Positions 54,438 to 63,493 of a stretch of 64,000 nucleotides of DNA are shown in pieces. The stretch comes from JADHLJ01 sp038118725. Its GTDB lineage: Bacteria > Pseudomonadota > Alphaproteobacteria > Thalassobaculales > Thalassobaculaceae. Both the position numbers and the translations under genes were made by a program. The stretch covers positions 15,916 through 79,915 of the forward strand of contig JAYOIK010000009.1 of the NCBI GenBank assembly GCA_038118725.1. The letters are read 5' to 3'. The notes under the pieces were generated by a model. That model saw nothing but the letters and a program-made list of their open reading frames with translations. It had not been told where the DNA came from and did not search any database. Position 1 is the stretch's first letter; each line of letters begins with the position of its first letter.

Positions 54438-55082
54438 CTAGCGAGCGCCGAGTCCAGCCAGCGGTTTTGTCAGCCGATCAACGAATTCCGACACCCGGGC
54501 CTGAGCCTTGGGGATCTTCATGATCCCCGCGATCCGGCGATCCAGAAACCCCCAGGTCTCCGCGTGCCCCTCGGAGGCGTCGTCCAGCCAAAAGAGGGTC
54601 GTGGAGGCGAGCACCGCCGCCAGAAGACCGCGTTTGGTGTAGAAGTTGAAATCCGTCGCCTGGTCCCCCGCGACCCGCCAGATCGCGTCGACGGTGCGGT
54701 AGCCGTCGCGCAAGGCGGCGGCGGTATTGCCCGGCAACGCCTTTATCGCGATCAGACGCCGCACGGCTTCCTCGTGGCCCTCCATAGCCTCAAGCCGGGC
54801 GCGGACCGCCCAGGTGATACGCTCGCGTATCTTCATCGCCGCGAGATCCATCTCCGAAAGGCGCGCCAACATCCGGCGATCGGCCCAGTCTGGGAAATGC
54901 GCGACGAGATCCCGCTCCGGCTCAACGAAAACAGCGTGGATCTGGCCCTCGGTAAACCCGATATCCGCCGCGCCCGCCGAAAGCGCGGTCATCCCCCAGC
55001 CGTCGAAAACCACGTGAGGTAGCGCCGCCTCGAGCAACCGGTCGCGGCTGACCTGGCGTCGGCGCGAGGACTGGTCACTCAT
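54438..55082 (-). CDS. COQ9 family protein (rpsU-divergent)
   Basis: This protein of 214 aa begins MSDQSSRRRQVSRDRLLEAA and has the COQ9 core with GWGMTALSAGAADIGFTEGQ and, later, FNFYTKRGLLAAVLASTTLFWLDD. COQ9 proteins bind lipids and help ubiquinone hydroxylation. Bacterial members are known as the rpsU-divergently transcribed family, and rpsU does lie divergently here, across def. The ATG at 55082 overlaps the def stop by eight bases. Confidence 0.87.
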   Translation of the reverse strand: MSDQSSRRRQVSRDRLLEAALPHVVFDGWGMTALSAGAADIGFTEGQIHAVFVEPERDLVAHFPDWADRRMLARLSEMDLAAMKIRERITWAVRARLEAMEGHEEAVRRLIAIKALPGNTAAALRDGYRTVDAIWRVAGDQATDFNFYTKRGLLAAVLASTTLFWLDDASEGHAETWGFLDRRIAGIMKIPKAQARVSEFVDRLTKPLAGLGAR

Positions 55083-55635
55083 CTTCGCCCCGCCCTGACA
55101 GTTTGGCCTCGATAGCGGCCTCGGCCATCTCGTCGGCATAGCCGATCCGGCGCATATCGGTCATGCGCTCAAGGTAGAGGATACCGTCCAGATGGTCGAC
55201 CTCGTGCTGCACCACCCGCGCGTGAAAGCCGGCGGCTTCCCGGGTGACGCGGTTGCCCTCGCCGTCCAACCCGGTATAGCGGATCCGCGCGTGCCTCGGC
55301 ACCTCGCCGCGCAGGCCGGGGATCGAGAGACAACCTTCCCATCCCAGCTCCAGCGCCTTGCCGATCGGTTCGATTTCGGGATTGATCAAGGTTTGCAAGG
55401 CGAGCGGACCGTCACCCTCGGTGTCGGATGCGCGGCCCTCCGGCACCTCGAATATGATCACGCGAAGGCTTTCTCCGACCTGGGGAGCGGCTAGGCCAAC
55501 ACCACCGGCCGCGCGCATGGTCTCCACCATGTCCGGCAACAGCGCGACGACCCGCTCCATGTTCGCGGCGTCGACCGGCGCGGCGCGAGCGGCCAGAACC
55601 GGATTTCCCATCTTGACGATCTTGCGTAAGGCCAT
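55075..55635 (-). CDS. def: Peptide deformylase
   Basis: Def removes the formyl group from nascent proteins. All three motifs are present: GVGLAAPQVG, EGCLSIPG and QHEVDHLDG, whose two His and the Cys bind the metal. The length is 186 aa from the ATG at 55635. Upstream in-frame codons would add residues not typical of the family. It overlaps the COQ9 gene downstream. Confidence 0.94.
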   Translation of the reverse strand: MALRKIVKMGNPVLAARAAPVDAANMERVVALLPDMVETMRAAGGVGLAAPQVGESLRVIIFEVPEGRASDTEGDGPLALQTLINPEIEPIGKALELGWEGCLSIPGLRGEVPRHARIRYTGLDGEGNRVTREAAGFHARVVQHEVDHLDGILYLERMTDMRRIGYADEMAEAAIEAKLSGRGEDE

Positions 55636-55747
55636 GTGGTGGATATAGGCGCTGGCGAGGTCGAGGTAAAGCCGGGGCTTTCCCCGACACCTGGCGGTCA
55701 CCACGAGACGGGGGAACTCATCCATGGGAGATTTTATCAAAGTCCCC

Positions 55748-55775
55748 TTGGCAGGGTGGGCGGACTATGCTATCT
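55748..55775 (+). promoter_or_regulatory. Possible promoter of rpsU
   Basis: TTGGCA at 55748-55753 and CTATCT at 55770-55775 are 16 bases apart and about 75 bases before the rpsU start. The match to the alphaproteobacterial consensus is fair, not strong. Confidence 0.35.
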
Positions 55776-55851
55776 CCACGCCCTTCCAGGGGCTTCGTGC
55801 CTCCGGTTGTGTTTCGTACTTCACATTGGTTCGTACTGGAGGCCGATTTCC

Positions 55852-56055
55852 GTGCACGTTTCCGTCCGCGACAATAATGTTGACCAGGCTCTGCGCGCGC
55901 TCAAGAAGAAGATGCAGCGCGAGGGTATCTTCCGTGAGATGAAGCTTCGTCGGAACTACGAGAAGCCGTCCGAGCGCCGCGCCCGCGAACAGGCCGAGGC
56001 GACGCGCCGTCATCGCAAGCTGATGCGCAAGCGGCTGGAGCGCGAGGGCTACTAG
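55852..56055 (+). CDS. rpsU: Small ribosomal subunit protein bS21
   Basis: This 67-residue basic protein has the S21 start (HVSVRDNNVDQALRALKKKM) and the conserved Arg-rich middle with RRNYEKPSERRAREQAE. It starts with a GTG; GGAGG at 55838-55842 lies nine bases before it and settles the start. S21 aids mRNA binding by the 30S subunit. It is a single-gene unit, with a terminator after it. Confidence 0.95.
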   Translation: MHVSVRDNNVDQALRALKKKMQREGIFREMKLRRNYEKPSERRAREQAEATRRHRKLMRKRLEREGY

Positions 56056-56102
56056 AACCCTCGCCCGCTCCTGGAACCAACGACGGTTCCGCCGAAAAAG
56101 AC

Positions 56103-56135
56103 AAAAGCCGCCCTCGGCATCGAGAGGCGGCTTTC
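56103..56135 (+). terminator. Intrinsic terminator after rpsU
   Basis: AAAGCCGCCCTCG pairs with CGAGAGGCGGCTTT around a GCAT loop, with one bulged A, then TCACTTTT. The A-rich left side makes it work in both directions, so it may also serve the convergent molybdopterin gene that ends at 56176. Confidence 0.8.
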
Positions 56136-56175
56136 ACTTTTAGACCACGGAAGCTTTGCCCGGAGCCGGCGCGGC

Positions 56176-58230
56176 TTAGGCGACTTTCGCGACGTCGCAA
56201 AAGGTCTCGTTGTAACAGGCGCCGGATTCGATATCCGTGCGGATATCCGCGTCCAGGAGGACGTTCACCGTCCGCGCGTTTCGGCTATGAGCGAACCACG
56301 TGCCCTTCGGCGTATAGAGCACCCCCGGCAAGACCGCGTCGGAAACGCGGGCGACCAGGAAGGTCTCGCCGCGCTGATTATGAACCCGGAGCATGTCGCC
56401 GGTCCGCACATCCCGCGCCTCGGCATCGCGGGGATGGATTTCCACCTCCTCGGCGCCGTCGGATTCCGCGCACCCGCCAAAAGTCGCGTTGGTTCGCTTG
56501 GATGATGACGGCGAGATGATGGTCAGCGGGAAGCCGCGCTCCACCACTTCGTATCGCGGCAGGCCGTATCCAAAACGATCCTCGAGATCCTGGCAGAAAA
56601 GCTCGATCTTGCCCGACGCCTTGCCCGGCATGACCGTATCGCAGAGGATCAGGTCGTCTCCATCCGCGGTCCGCATCTCCAACGCCTCGCCGAGCGGAAG
56701 CGCGCTCGGGCTCCGGCCGCCGAGTTTGGGATCGGCGTCGGCGAAGGCCGCGTCCATCAGCTCGGCGTCGGATTCTCCGAAGATCGGATCATTGAAGCCG
56801 AACCGGGCCGCGAGACGTCGGAAAATCTCGGTGTTCGGCAGGGACTCGCCCACCGGCGGGATCACCGGCTCGGCGCGCTGCAGATAATGATGGCCGTAGG
56901 AGCCATAGACATCGGCATACTCGAAATGGCTCGCCGCCGGCAGCACCACGTCGCAATAGGCCATGGAATCGGTCATGGCGATTTCAGCGCCGACGACGAA
57001 GAGGTCCTCGCGAGACAGCGCCTCGATCATTCGGGTCTGATCGGGATGCACCGCGACGGGATTGTGGTTGTAGATGAAGACCGCGTCGATCGGCGTTTCC
57101 AAGCTCTTGTCCAGCAGCAAGGTCGAAACATCGACGATGTTGATGGTCCTGGTCCCCTCGGGAACCAGGTCGGGTCGCTGAAGCCGCGAGGAGTTCCTCG
57201 GAAAAGCATTGCCCGGCTTGGCGAAAACCCCGGCACCCAACCGCCCGTGATTCCCGGTCAGGGCCTGGAGCGCCATGGCCGCGCGAATGCCCGAGCCACC
57301 GCTATGGCCGCGCTCGATCCCGTTGCCGACTGAAACGCCGACGATCTTGCCCTCGGCGTACCAGGACGCGAAGGTATCGAAGGTCTCGCGATCAATCCCG
57401 CAGATCTCCTCGACCATCTCGGGTGTGTATTCCCGCGCCTTGGTCATATAGGCCTCGGCGCCATCGACCCATTTGGCGATGAACGCGGAGTCGTGGGCGC
57501 CGCGCCGTTCCAGCTCCGCCGCCATGGCCATGGCCAGGACGACATCGGTGCCCGGCCGGATCTGGATGAACAGATCCGCCTGCTCGGCGATCCGGATGCG
57601 CTTGGGGTCGATGACGACGAGTTTCGCGCCATGGGAGTCCCGCGCGGCCTTGATCTCGCGGGCCAGATGCAGGTTCGAGACGGTGACATTGTTGCCCCAG
57701 ACGACGATAAGCTCGGAATGACGCAACTGGGTCGGCGGCATGCCGGGCGCGCCGCCATAGAGGCTGGCATAGGCGGCGCCGCGCACCAGGCCACAGAGCG
57801 GGCCGCGCGACAGCAGCGAGGCGCCGAGCTTGTGAAAGAACCGCCGATCCATCGATCCGCCCGCGAGCTCGCCATGCGGGCCGGCATAGTTGAACGGCAG
57901 CACGGTTTGCGGGCCATGCCGCGCGATCGCCTTGGACATCCCGTCATGCACGAGATCGAGCGCCTCGTCCCAGGAAATCCGCTCAAACTTCCCGGAGCCC
58001 TTCGGACCGACCCGCTTCAAGGGATGGGTCAGCCGCGCCTTGCCATGCACGAATTCGGGATAGCTGCGAGTCACCTTGTTGCAGATCACCCCGGCGGTAT
58101 AGGGATTGCCCTCGGAACCACGCACCTCGAGCACGCGGCCCCCGTCGGTCTTCACCGCGAGGCTACAGGTATCCGGGCAATCCAGCGGGCATACGCTGGG
58201 CTTGGTCTCGAAAGTCTCGGTAACGGCCAT
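56176..58230 (-). CDS. Molybdopterin-dependent oxidoreductase with 4Fe-4S cluster
   Basis: This member of the DMSO-reductase superfamily has 684 aa. The N-terminal Cys set (VCPLDCPDTC, with a fourth Cys in GVICNKV) binds a 4Fe-4S cluster. The molybdopterin domain follows (SWDEALDLVHDGM, NNVTVSNLHLAREIKAA), with a molydopterin dinucleotide-binding C-terminus (PRDAEARDVRTGDMLRVHN). No signal peptide is seen, so it is likely cytoplasmic. The substrate cannot be told; no partner electron-transfer subunit is next to it. Confidence 0.9.
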   Translation of the reverse strand: MAVTETFETKPSVCPLDCPDTCSLAVKTDGGRVLEVRGSEGNPYTAGVICNKVTRSYPEFVHGKARLTHPLKRVGPKGSGKFERISWDEALDLVHDGMSKAIARHGPQTVLPFNYAGPHGELAGGSMDRRFFHKLGASLLSRGPLCGLVRGAAYASLYGGAPGMPPTQLRHSELIVVWGNNVTVSNLHLAREIKAARDSHGAKLVVIDPKRIRIAEQADLFIQIRPGTDVVLAMAMAAELERRGAHDSAFIAKWVDGAEAYMTKAREYTPEMVEEICGIDRETFDTFASWYAEGKIVGVSVGNGIERGHSGGSGIRAAMALQALTGNHGRLGAGVFAKPGNAFPRNSSRLQRPDLVPEGTRTINIVDVSTLLLDKSLETPIDAVFIYNHNPVAVHPDQTRMIEALSREDLFVVGAEIAMTDSMAYCDVVLPAASHFEYADVYGSYGHHYLQRAEPVIPPVGESLPNTEIFRRLAARFGFNDPIFGESDAELMDAAFADADPKLGGRSPSALPLGEALEMRTADGDDLILCDTVMPGKASGKIELFCQDLEDRFGYGLPRYEVVERGFPLTIISPSSSKRTNATFGGCAESDGAEEVEIHPRDAEARDVRTGDMLRVHNQRGETFLVARVSDAVLPGVLYTPKGTWFAHSRNARTVNVLLDADIRTDIESGACYNETFCDVAKVA

Positions 58231-58383
58231 GGCCGGGGCTCCCCATTGCGACAACGCGCCGAGAGGGCGCGTACCATCGAACGAGACGATATACCCAGAG
58301 TGGCTCCCTTACATAGATCCACTTAGAGTAACCTCATGGGGCCATTCGATAGTCTAAATCGTGGCTATGAAAGTCGAGCGGTT

Positions 58384-59322
58384 TTACAGCTTCGGCACGA
58401 TATCGCTGACGAAGCGGTCCATCTGTTCGGTCTGGGCCGCCGCGCTGTCGCCGCGGTAGCGGACCACGATCTTCTGGAAGCCGGCATCCAGGATGGATTT
58501 CAGATCGTCGACGATCTGGGCCTGGGAGCCGCTACCCATGTCACGGCCGCCGAAGGGGCCCTGCTTGGGCTCTCCGGGGTTGATGAAGATCTTGTAGACC
58601 ATCTGGAGGTCCTCGAAACGCCGTCCCTCCTCGCCGCAGATGCGTTTCAGCGCGGCGATGCGCTCGGGCATTTCTTCCGGTCCCAGGGCCACCGCGAGCC
58701 AGCCGTCGTTACGGGTCACCCGGCGCAGGGCCGGGTTCGAGACCCCGCCGATCAGCACCGGGGGGTGCGGGCGCTGGACCGAGCCGGGCACCGAATGCAC
58801 CGGCTCGAAGCTGTAGGTCTCGCCTTGATAGCCGACCTCTCCACCCGCCGAGAGCGCCTTGAAGATCTCGAGATACTCATCGGTCACCTTGCCGCGCTTG
58901 GCGAAGTCGAAGGTATCCAGCGCCTCGAACTCCTCCTTCAGCCAGCCGACGCCGGCCCCGAGGATCACGCGCCCTCCGGAGAACTGGTCGATGGTAATCA
59001 GCATCCGGGCCAGCAGAACCGGATTGCGGTAGGGGATGATCAGGACAGCCGTGCCGATCCTGAGCCGCTTGGTGGCGCCGGCCAAAACGCCCATCGCGGC
59101 GATCGGCTCCAGCAGGGGATCCGATGTCGGAGCCGGAAAGTCGCCGGTCGCGCTGAACGGATAGCGGGAGTCGAAGCTGGCCGGAAAGACCACGTGATCG
59201 GCGAGCCAGATCGACTCGAACCCCGCCTCCTCGGCGAAACGCGCCAGGGTGGTGATGGTCTCGGGCTCGGCCAGCGGCCCGTAGATCCCGACATCCAGGC
59301 CGAATTGGTCGATGCTTGCCAT
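58384..59322 (-). CDS. LLM class oxidoreductase, F420-type
   Basis: This 312-residue protein has the luciferase-like fold: QFGLDVGIYGPLAEPETIT, WLADHVVFPASFDS and LGAGVGWLKEEFEAL. It resembles F420-dependent LLM enzymes. It is last in a four-gene operon, starting six bases after the FAH stop. It may oxidise or reduce an intermediate of the same pathway. Confidence 0.88.
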   Translation of the reverse strand: MASIDQFGLDVGIYGPLAEPETITTLARFAEEAGFESIWLADHVVFPASFDSRYPFSATGDFPAPTSDPLLEPIAAMGVLAGATKRLRIGTAVLIIPYRNPVLLARMLITIDQFSGGRVILGAGVGWLKEEFEALDTFDFAKRGKVTDEYLEIFKALSAGGEVGYQGETYSFEPVHSVPGSVQRPHPPVLIGGVSNPALRRVTRNDGWLAVALGPEEMPERIAALKRICGEEGRRFEDLQMVYKIFINPGEPKQGPFGGRDMGSGSQAQIVDDLKSILDAGFQKIVVRYRGDSAAAQTEQMDRFVSDIVPKL

Positions 59323-59328
59323 GGCCCT

Positions 59329-60264
59329 CTAGCCTCCGTTCGGCGCGTATTTGCCGGTCAATTGCGGCGTCGGGGTATCGTGGCCCTGGTTCTTGCGGTC
59401 CAGCCGGGTCTCGCGCGACCAGGTCCGCTTCAGGTCATCGCGAACATTGATCTTGAGCCGCCCCAGCCCCTGGACTTCCAACTCCACCACGTCGCCGTCC
59501 TGGAAGGAGCTGAGCCCTCGGTGGTTAGTGCCGGTGGCGACCAGATCGCCAGGCTCCAGCGCGTGGATTGAGCTCAGGAAGGCGATCACCTCCGGCAGCT
59601 TGTGGGCCATGTCGTTGGTGTTGAAGTCTTGCTTGACTTCGCCGTTCACCCAGAGCTTGACCGGCAGGTTCTGGGGATCGTCGATCTCGCCGGCGGTCAC
59701 CAGGAACGGGCCGATGGGCGCGAAGGTCGCGCGCGACTTCACCTGGAAGAACACGTTGCGATCCGGCGGCAGGCCACGGGCCGAGCCGTCGATGAAGTTG
59801 AGATAGCCGAAGACATGGCTCATCGCGTCGGCCTCGCTCACATTATCGGCGCGCTTGCCGATCACCATCGCGAGCTCCGCCTCGCCCTCGAAGATGGTCG
59901 CCGGCACATCCGGCAGGATCATCGTGTCGCCATGGCCGATGATCGCGCTCGAGGCCTTGTGGAAGGCATTTCTCAGCGGTTTTTGCGCCAAGGTGCCGTC
60001 TTCCATGTAGTTGACGGCCATGCAGTCGATGTTCCCGGGCTTGGGCAGCGGCGGCCGGATCCTCACGGAGGACAGTGGTACCACTTTCCCGGCCTCCGCG
60101 GCCGCCTCCAGCTTGCCGCGATAGTCGTCGAAACGGGCGATCAGGCCGCTCATCAGATCGCCTGGGCCGGTATGCGGGATGTCCTGGACGACGTCGGACA
60201 CGTCGACGACGCCGTCGCCCTTGACCACGCCGAGCTTGAAATCATCGAAATAGGCCAACTTCAT
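59329..60264 (-). CDS. Fumarylacetoacetate hydrolase (FAH) family protein
   Basis: This 311-residue protein has the FAH fold with metal ligands in TIFEGEAELAMVIGKRA and the later HVFGYLNFIDGSARG, in place of the more usual NDVTARD. It has TGTNHRGLSSFQDGDVVELE near the C-terminus. Members hydrolyse or decarboxylate 2,4-diketo acids. The N-terminus is shorter than in human FAH, as in bacterial catabolic members. It lies 31 bases after the Ldh-type gene. Confidence 0.9.
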   Translation of the reverse strand: MKLAYFDDFKLGVVKGDGVVDVSDVVQDIPHTGPGDLMSGLIARFDDYRGKLEAAAEAGKVVPLSSVRIRPPLPKPGNIDCMAVNYMEDGTLAQKPLRNAFHKASSAIIGHGDTMILPDVPATIFEGEAELAMVIGKRADNVSEADAMSHVFGYLNFIDGSARGLPPDRNVFFQVKSRATFAPIGPFLVTAGEIDDPQNLPVKLWVNGEVKQDFNTNDMAHKLPEVIAFLSSIHALEPGDLVATGTNHRGLSSFQDGDVVELEVQGLGRLKINVRDDLKRTWSRETRLDRKNQGHDTPTPQLTGKYAPNGG

Positions 60265-60295
60265 CGCTTGTCTCCCCGGGCGCGGCGCCCCGAAC

Positions 60296-61414
60296 TCAGT
60301 GATTGCCGAAAAGATAGGGTACGTCCGCCTTCTGGCAGACATCCCGGATCAGCTTGCGCAGGTTCTCGTTGACCGGAATACCGTTGGCGAGCCGGTCCTG
60401 GCGGGTCATGTGTTCCGGCTCTCCGGCGACCAGAACCGGCTGGTCCGGGTCCGCCGGCTCCACCGCCTTCAGGGTGTCGACCACGGTCTCGACATCGGCG
60501 ATATACTCGTCCATGGGCCGGAAAGCCTCGGGATTGATCGCCTGGAAATAGTGGCCGAGCCCGTCCGGATCGCTCGGCCCCTGGGACTTGACGCGAAGCG
60601 GCGAGAAGGAGGCGCCGGGCAGGGTGCCGCCTAGCAGATGCGAGAACAGGCCCAGACCATAGCCCTTGTGACCGCCGAGGGTATCGCCGGCGCCACCGAC
60701 CGGATTGAAACCGCCTCGGTCACGCTTGGCGAAGATCGCCAGAGCCTCGTTAGGATCGGTAATAACCCGACCGTCCCCGTCATTGACCCAACCCTCGGGT
60801 AGGTCAATCTCGCGCAGTTGCTTGACCCGGACCTTGTTCACCGCCGCCACCGTGGTCGCGAAATCCAGAACTAGCGGCGGGTATTTGCCCGCCGGCGAGG
60901 CCAGGGCGAACGGGTTGGTGCCGAGCACCGGCTGGGTTCCGCCGGTCGGCACCATGGTGATCCCCCGGGTCGAGGTCGTCACGATGCCGATCATCCCGGC
61001 CTTGGCGGCCAGTTCGGCGTAGTAGCCCGCGGCGCCGAAATGGTGCGAGTTCATCACCGCGACAAGACCGATATCATTCTCACGCGCCTTCTCGATCGCC
61101 AATTCCATGGCGTGCACGGATATCGGATGGCCAAGCCCCTGCTCGGCGTCCAGCAAGGCCGTGGTGGCGCGTTCGCGCACCACCTTGACGCCGGCCTTTA
61201 CGTTGAGCGCGCCGCGCCGGAAGGTCTCGTCATATTGCCGCAGCATGTTGATGCCGTGGGAGTCGACGCCCCTGAGGTCGGTCTCGACCATCACCTCGGC
61301 GGCGGTCGCGGCGAAGTCATCCGGCATGCCCCAGGCGGTCAGCACGCTCAGAATTTGTGCTCGAACGATATCGGCGGGCACCCTCGGCGGGTTCAACAGG
61401 TCATGCTCGCTCAT
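60296..61414 (-). CDS. Malate/lactate/ureidoglycolate dehydrogenase (Ldh2) family protein
   Basis: This NAD(P)-dependent enzyme of 372 aa has the Ldh2 signatures DLRGVDSHGINMLRQYD, VAVMNSHHFGAAGYYAELA and GTNPFALASPAG, with GGHKGYGLGLFSHLLGG near the end. It oxidises a 2-hydroxy acid. Its start overlaps the stop of the ThDP gene by four bases, so translation is coupled. Confidence 0.92.
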   Translation of the reverse strand: MSEHDLLNPPRVPADIVRAQILSVLTAWGMPDDFAATAAEVMVETDLRGVDSHGINMLRQYDETFRRGALNVKAGVKVVRERATTALLDAEQGLGHPISVHAMELAIEKARENDIGLVAVMNSHHFGAAGYYAELAAKAGMIGIVTTSTRGITMVPTGGTQPVLGTNPFALASPAGKYPPLVLDFATTVAAVNKVRVKQLREIDLPEGWVNDGDGRVITDPNEALAIFAKRDRGGFNPVGGAGDTLGGHKGYGLGLFSHLLGGTLPGASFSPLRVKSQGPSDPDGLGHYFQAINPEAFRPMDEYIADVETVVDTLKAVEPADPDQPVLVAGEPEHMTRQDRLANGIPVNENLRKLIRDVCQKADVPYLFGNH

Positions 61415-63096
61415 GGCAGGGTCTCCGCGCGGGTATAGCGCCGCCAGGCGCTCATCTGGATGGCCGAGGTCAGGCAGTGGACCACGACCGGCTTGGTCTT
61501 GACCGCGAAGGCGGCGGCGATCTTCTCGGCGACCTCGGACTCGTCGCGAATGGTGATCCCCTCGGCTCCGAAACTGCGCGCCCAATCGGCGAAGTCGGGA
61601 TTGGTTAGCCGCGTGCCATCCATGAAGGCGCGCTCGGGATAGCGGACATAGGAATGCATCCCAATGGTGCCGTACATGGAATTGTCCGAGATGATCATGA
61701 TCGGGTTGACGCCGTATTGCCGCGCCGTGGCGATCTCGTTGCCCATCATCAGCGCGCCGCCATCGCCGATGAAGCAGACGATCTGCGTATTCGGTCGGCG
61801 CAGGCCCGCCGCCACGGCCATCGGCATGCCCGAGCCCATGGCCCCGACCACCGAGGACAGGAAGATCTGCTTCTGCCCAAAGCCGATATAGCGGTGCAGG
61901 AAGCTACCGAAATTACCGGCGTCGGAAGTGACCGTCGCGTTCTCCTCCAGGTGCTTGTCGACCTCGTAGACAATGGCGGCGAAGTTGACGCCGTCTTCGG
62001 TCGGCTCCCATTCCTTGGCCAGCAGAGAGCGGTGGATCTTGTGCAGCCCGTCGACCCAGCCCTGCCGCTTCTCCGCGCCCGCTGGAACGTCCAAGCGCAG
62101 CAGTGACTTGATCACCTCGTGCGGGCTCGCCGGAATGCCGAGATCCGGACGCCAGACCCGTCCGACCTCGTTCGGATCCGGCCAGACATGCACGAAGGGC
62201 AGCTGCGGCTGGGGCGCGGTCGGAAAGCTGTAGGATTGGCTCACCGTGTCGGTCATCCGCTCGCCCAGCGCGACCATCAGATCCGCCTTCTTCATCTCGT
62301 CTATCAGCGCCGGCGGCACCCGGATGCCCATATAGCCGCCGAAATTGCCGTGCCGGGCGTCGAACAGTTGCGGGCGGCGGTGGGTCGGGCTGATAGGCAG
62401 GACCCAGCTCTCGGCCAACTTGTTGAGATCGGCGAAGACAGCCTCGTCATGCACCGCGTCGGCCATCAGCGCGCCGCCGACCAGGATCAGCGGCCTTTCC
62501 GCCTTGGCGATCCGATCGGCCAACTCGGCGATGTCTTCCTGGCGCGGCGCGGCGGCAACCCGGGGGCGCGGCGGGTCGACCGGCGCGTCGGTTTCGTCAT
62601 CGAATATATCCTCCGGCAGGATCACCGCCACCGGCCCCGGCGTGCCGCTCTCGGCGATGTGGAAGGCCCGCGCCAAGGCCTCGGAGGCCATCTCCGGCTC
62701 GTTCACCTCGATCACCAGCTTGGTGATATCCGAGAGCAGCACCGAGTAATTCTGTTCCTGAAGCGCGAGCCGCCCGAAATCCGCCCGCTCCACCTGCCCC
62801 ACAAGCATCACCATGGGCGTCGCGTCGTGATAGGCCGAATGCAGCGCCACCAAGCCGTTGGCCAGCCCCGGCCCCCGGCTGACCATCGCCACCCCGGCCC
62901 GATCCCGCAGCCGCCCATCCGCCGCCGCCATGAACGCCGCCCCGGCCTCGTGCCGGCAGACGATGATCCGGGTCGAGTTCCGCTCGACCAACGCGCTGGT
63001 AAGCCCGATATAGCTTTCGCCCGGAACGCAGAACACCTGATCGATGTCATGGGCTTCCAGGCTATCCGCCAAAAGGCGGGCGACGAATTGGGTCAT
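61411..63096 (-). CDS. Thiamine diphosphate-dependent enzyme (acetolactate synthase-like)
   Basis: This 561-residue enzyme has the three-domain ThDP architecture. The catalytic Glu is in CRHEAGAAFMAAADG, the ThDP motif GDG starts at GDGGALMMGNEIATARQYG and ends with ISDN, and the central FAD/NADP-like domain is present. It resembles acetolactate synthase or benzoylformate decarboxylase-type enzymes that act on 2-keto acids. True ilvB is less likely because no ilvN follows. It heads the operon. Confidence 0.9.
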   Translation of the reverse strand: MTQFVARLLADSLEAHDIDQVFCVPGESYIGLTSALVERNSTRIIVCRHEAGAAFMAAADGRLRDRAGVAMVSRGPGLANGLVALHSAYHDATPMVMLVGQVERADFGRLALQEQNYSVLLSDITKLVIEVNEPEMASEALARAFHIAESGTPGPVAVILPEDIFDDETDAPVDPPRPRVAAAPRQEDIAELADRIAKAERPLILVGGALMADAVHDEAVFADLNKLAESWVLPISPTHRRPQLFDARHGNFGGYMGIRVPPALIDEMKKADLMVALGERMTDTVSQSYSFPTAPQPQLPFVHVWPDPNEVGRVWRPDLGIPASPHEVIKSLLRLDVPAGAEKRQGWVDGLHKIHRSLLAKEWEPTEDGVNFAAIVYEVDKHLEENATVTSDAGNFGSFLHRYIGFGQKQIFLSSVVGAMGSGMPMAVAAGLRRPNTQIVCFIGDGGALMMGNEIATARQYGVNPIMIISDNSMYGTIGMHSYVRYPERAFMDGTRLTNPDFADWARSFGAEGITIRDESEVAEKIAAAFAVKTKPVVVHCLTSAIQMSAWRRYTRAETLP

Positions 63097-63493
63097 GAGG
63101 GTTCTTTCCTGCGCGAGAGACGGATGTGAATTGGAGGGATCTTAGCGCAGCGAGGGTGGGAGTCGTCATCGCATGTCGGATTGATGGTGGGGGGGCTCCG
63201 TTCCGTAGCTGCCTCCGGTTGGACGGCCCGATTGGACGACAATAGCAAGCCGTTAATCCACCACCACCCGTCACCTCGTACTTGATACGGGGCCGACGCC
63301 TGAAACGATGACACGTGACGGATGGCGGATCACGACCCGCCTCTCGGTGCATGCTTGCCTGAATTTGATCACGCCGAGCCGCTCAGGCGTAGGTCCCGGA
63401 TCAAGTCCGGGATGACGCTGGAGTTGGGGGATAACGACGGCAAAGCTCGGTTGCGACGGGGGCGGTTACGAGACAGGGACGATTACTGAACCG
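63097..63493. other. Intergenic region with repeat element, no gene
   Basis: This 397-base region holds the inverted-repeat element at 63270-63416 and no believable coding sequence. Short open frames on both strands lack a start site and any recognisable protein pattern. Confidence 0.55.
63270..63416. repeat. Intergenic inverted-repeat element C with a palindromic core
   Basis: The left arm (63270-63303) and right arm (63383-63416) are imperfect reverse complements over 34 bases. The right arm holds the perfect palindrome TCCCGGA-TCAAG-TCCGGGA (63394-63412). The left copy has drifted. The architecture, two inward hairpins in inverted order, resembles copies A and B, but the core sequence differs. 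Confidence 0.6.

Noticed and set aside
58336..59571. 411-residue open frame opposite the LLM gene
   Set aside because: Antisense shadow of the LLM and FAH genes; its composition is unlike a folded protein.
61411..63096. ThDP gene as the biosynthetic acetolactate synthase ilvB
   Set aside because: No regulatory subunit gene follows, and the operon partners are catabolic.
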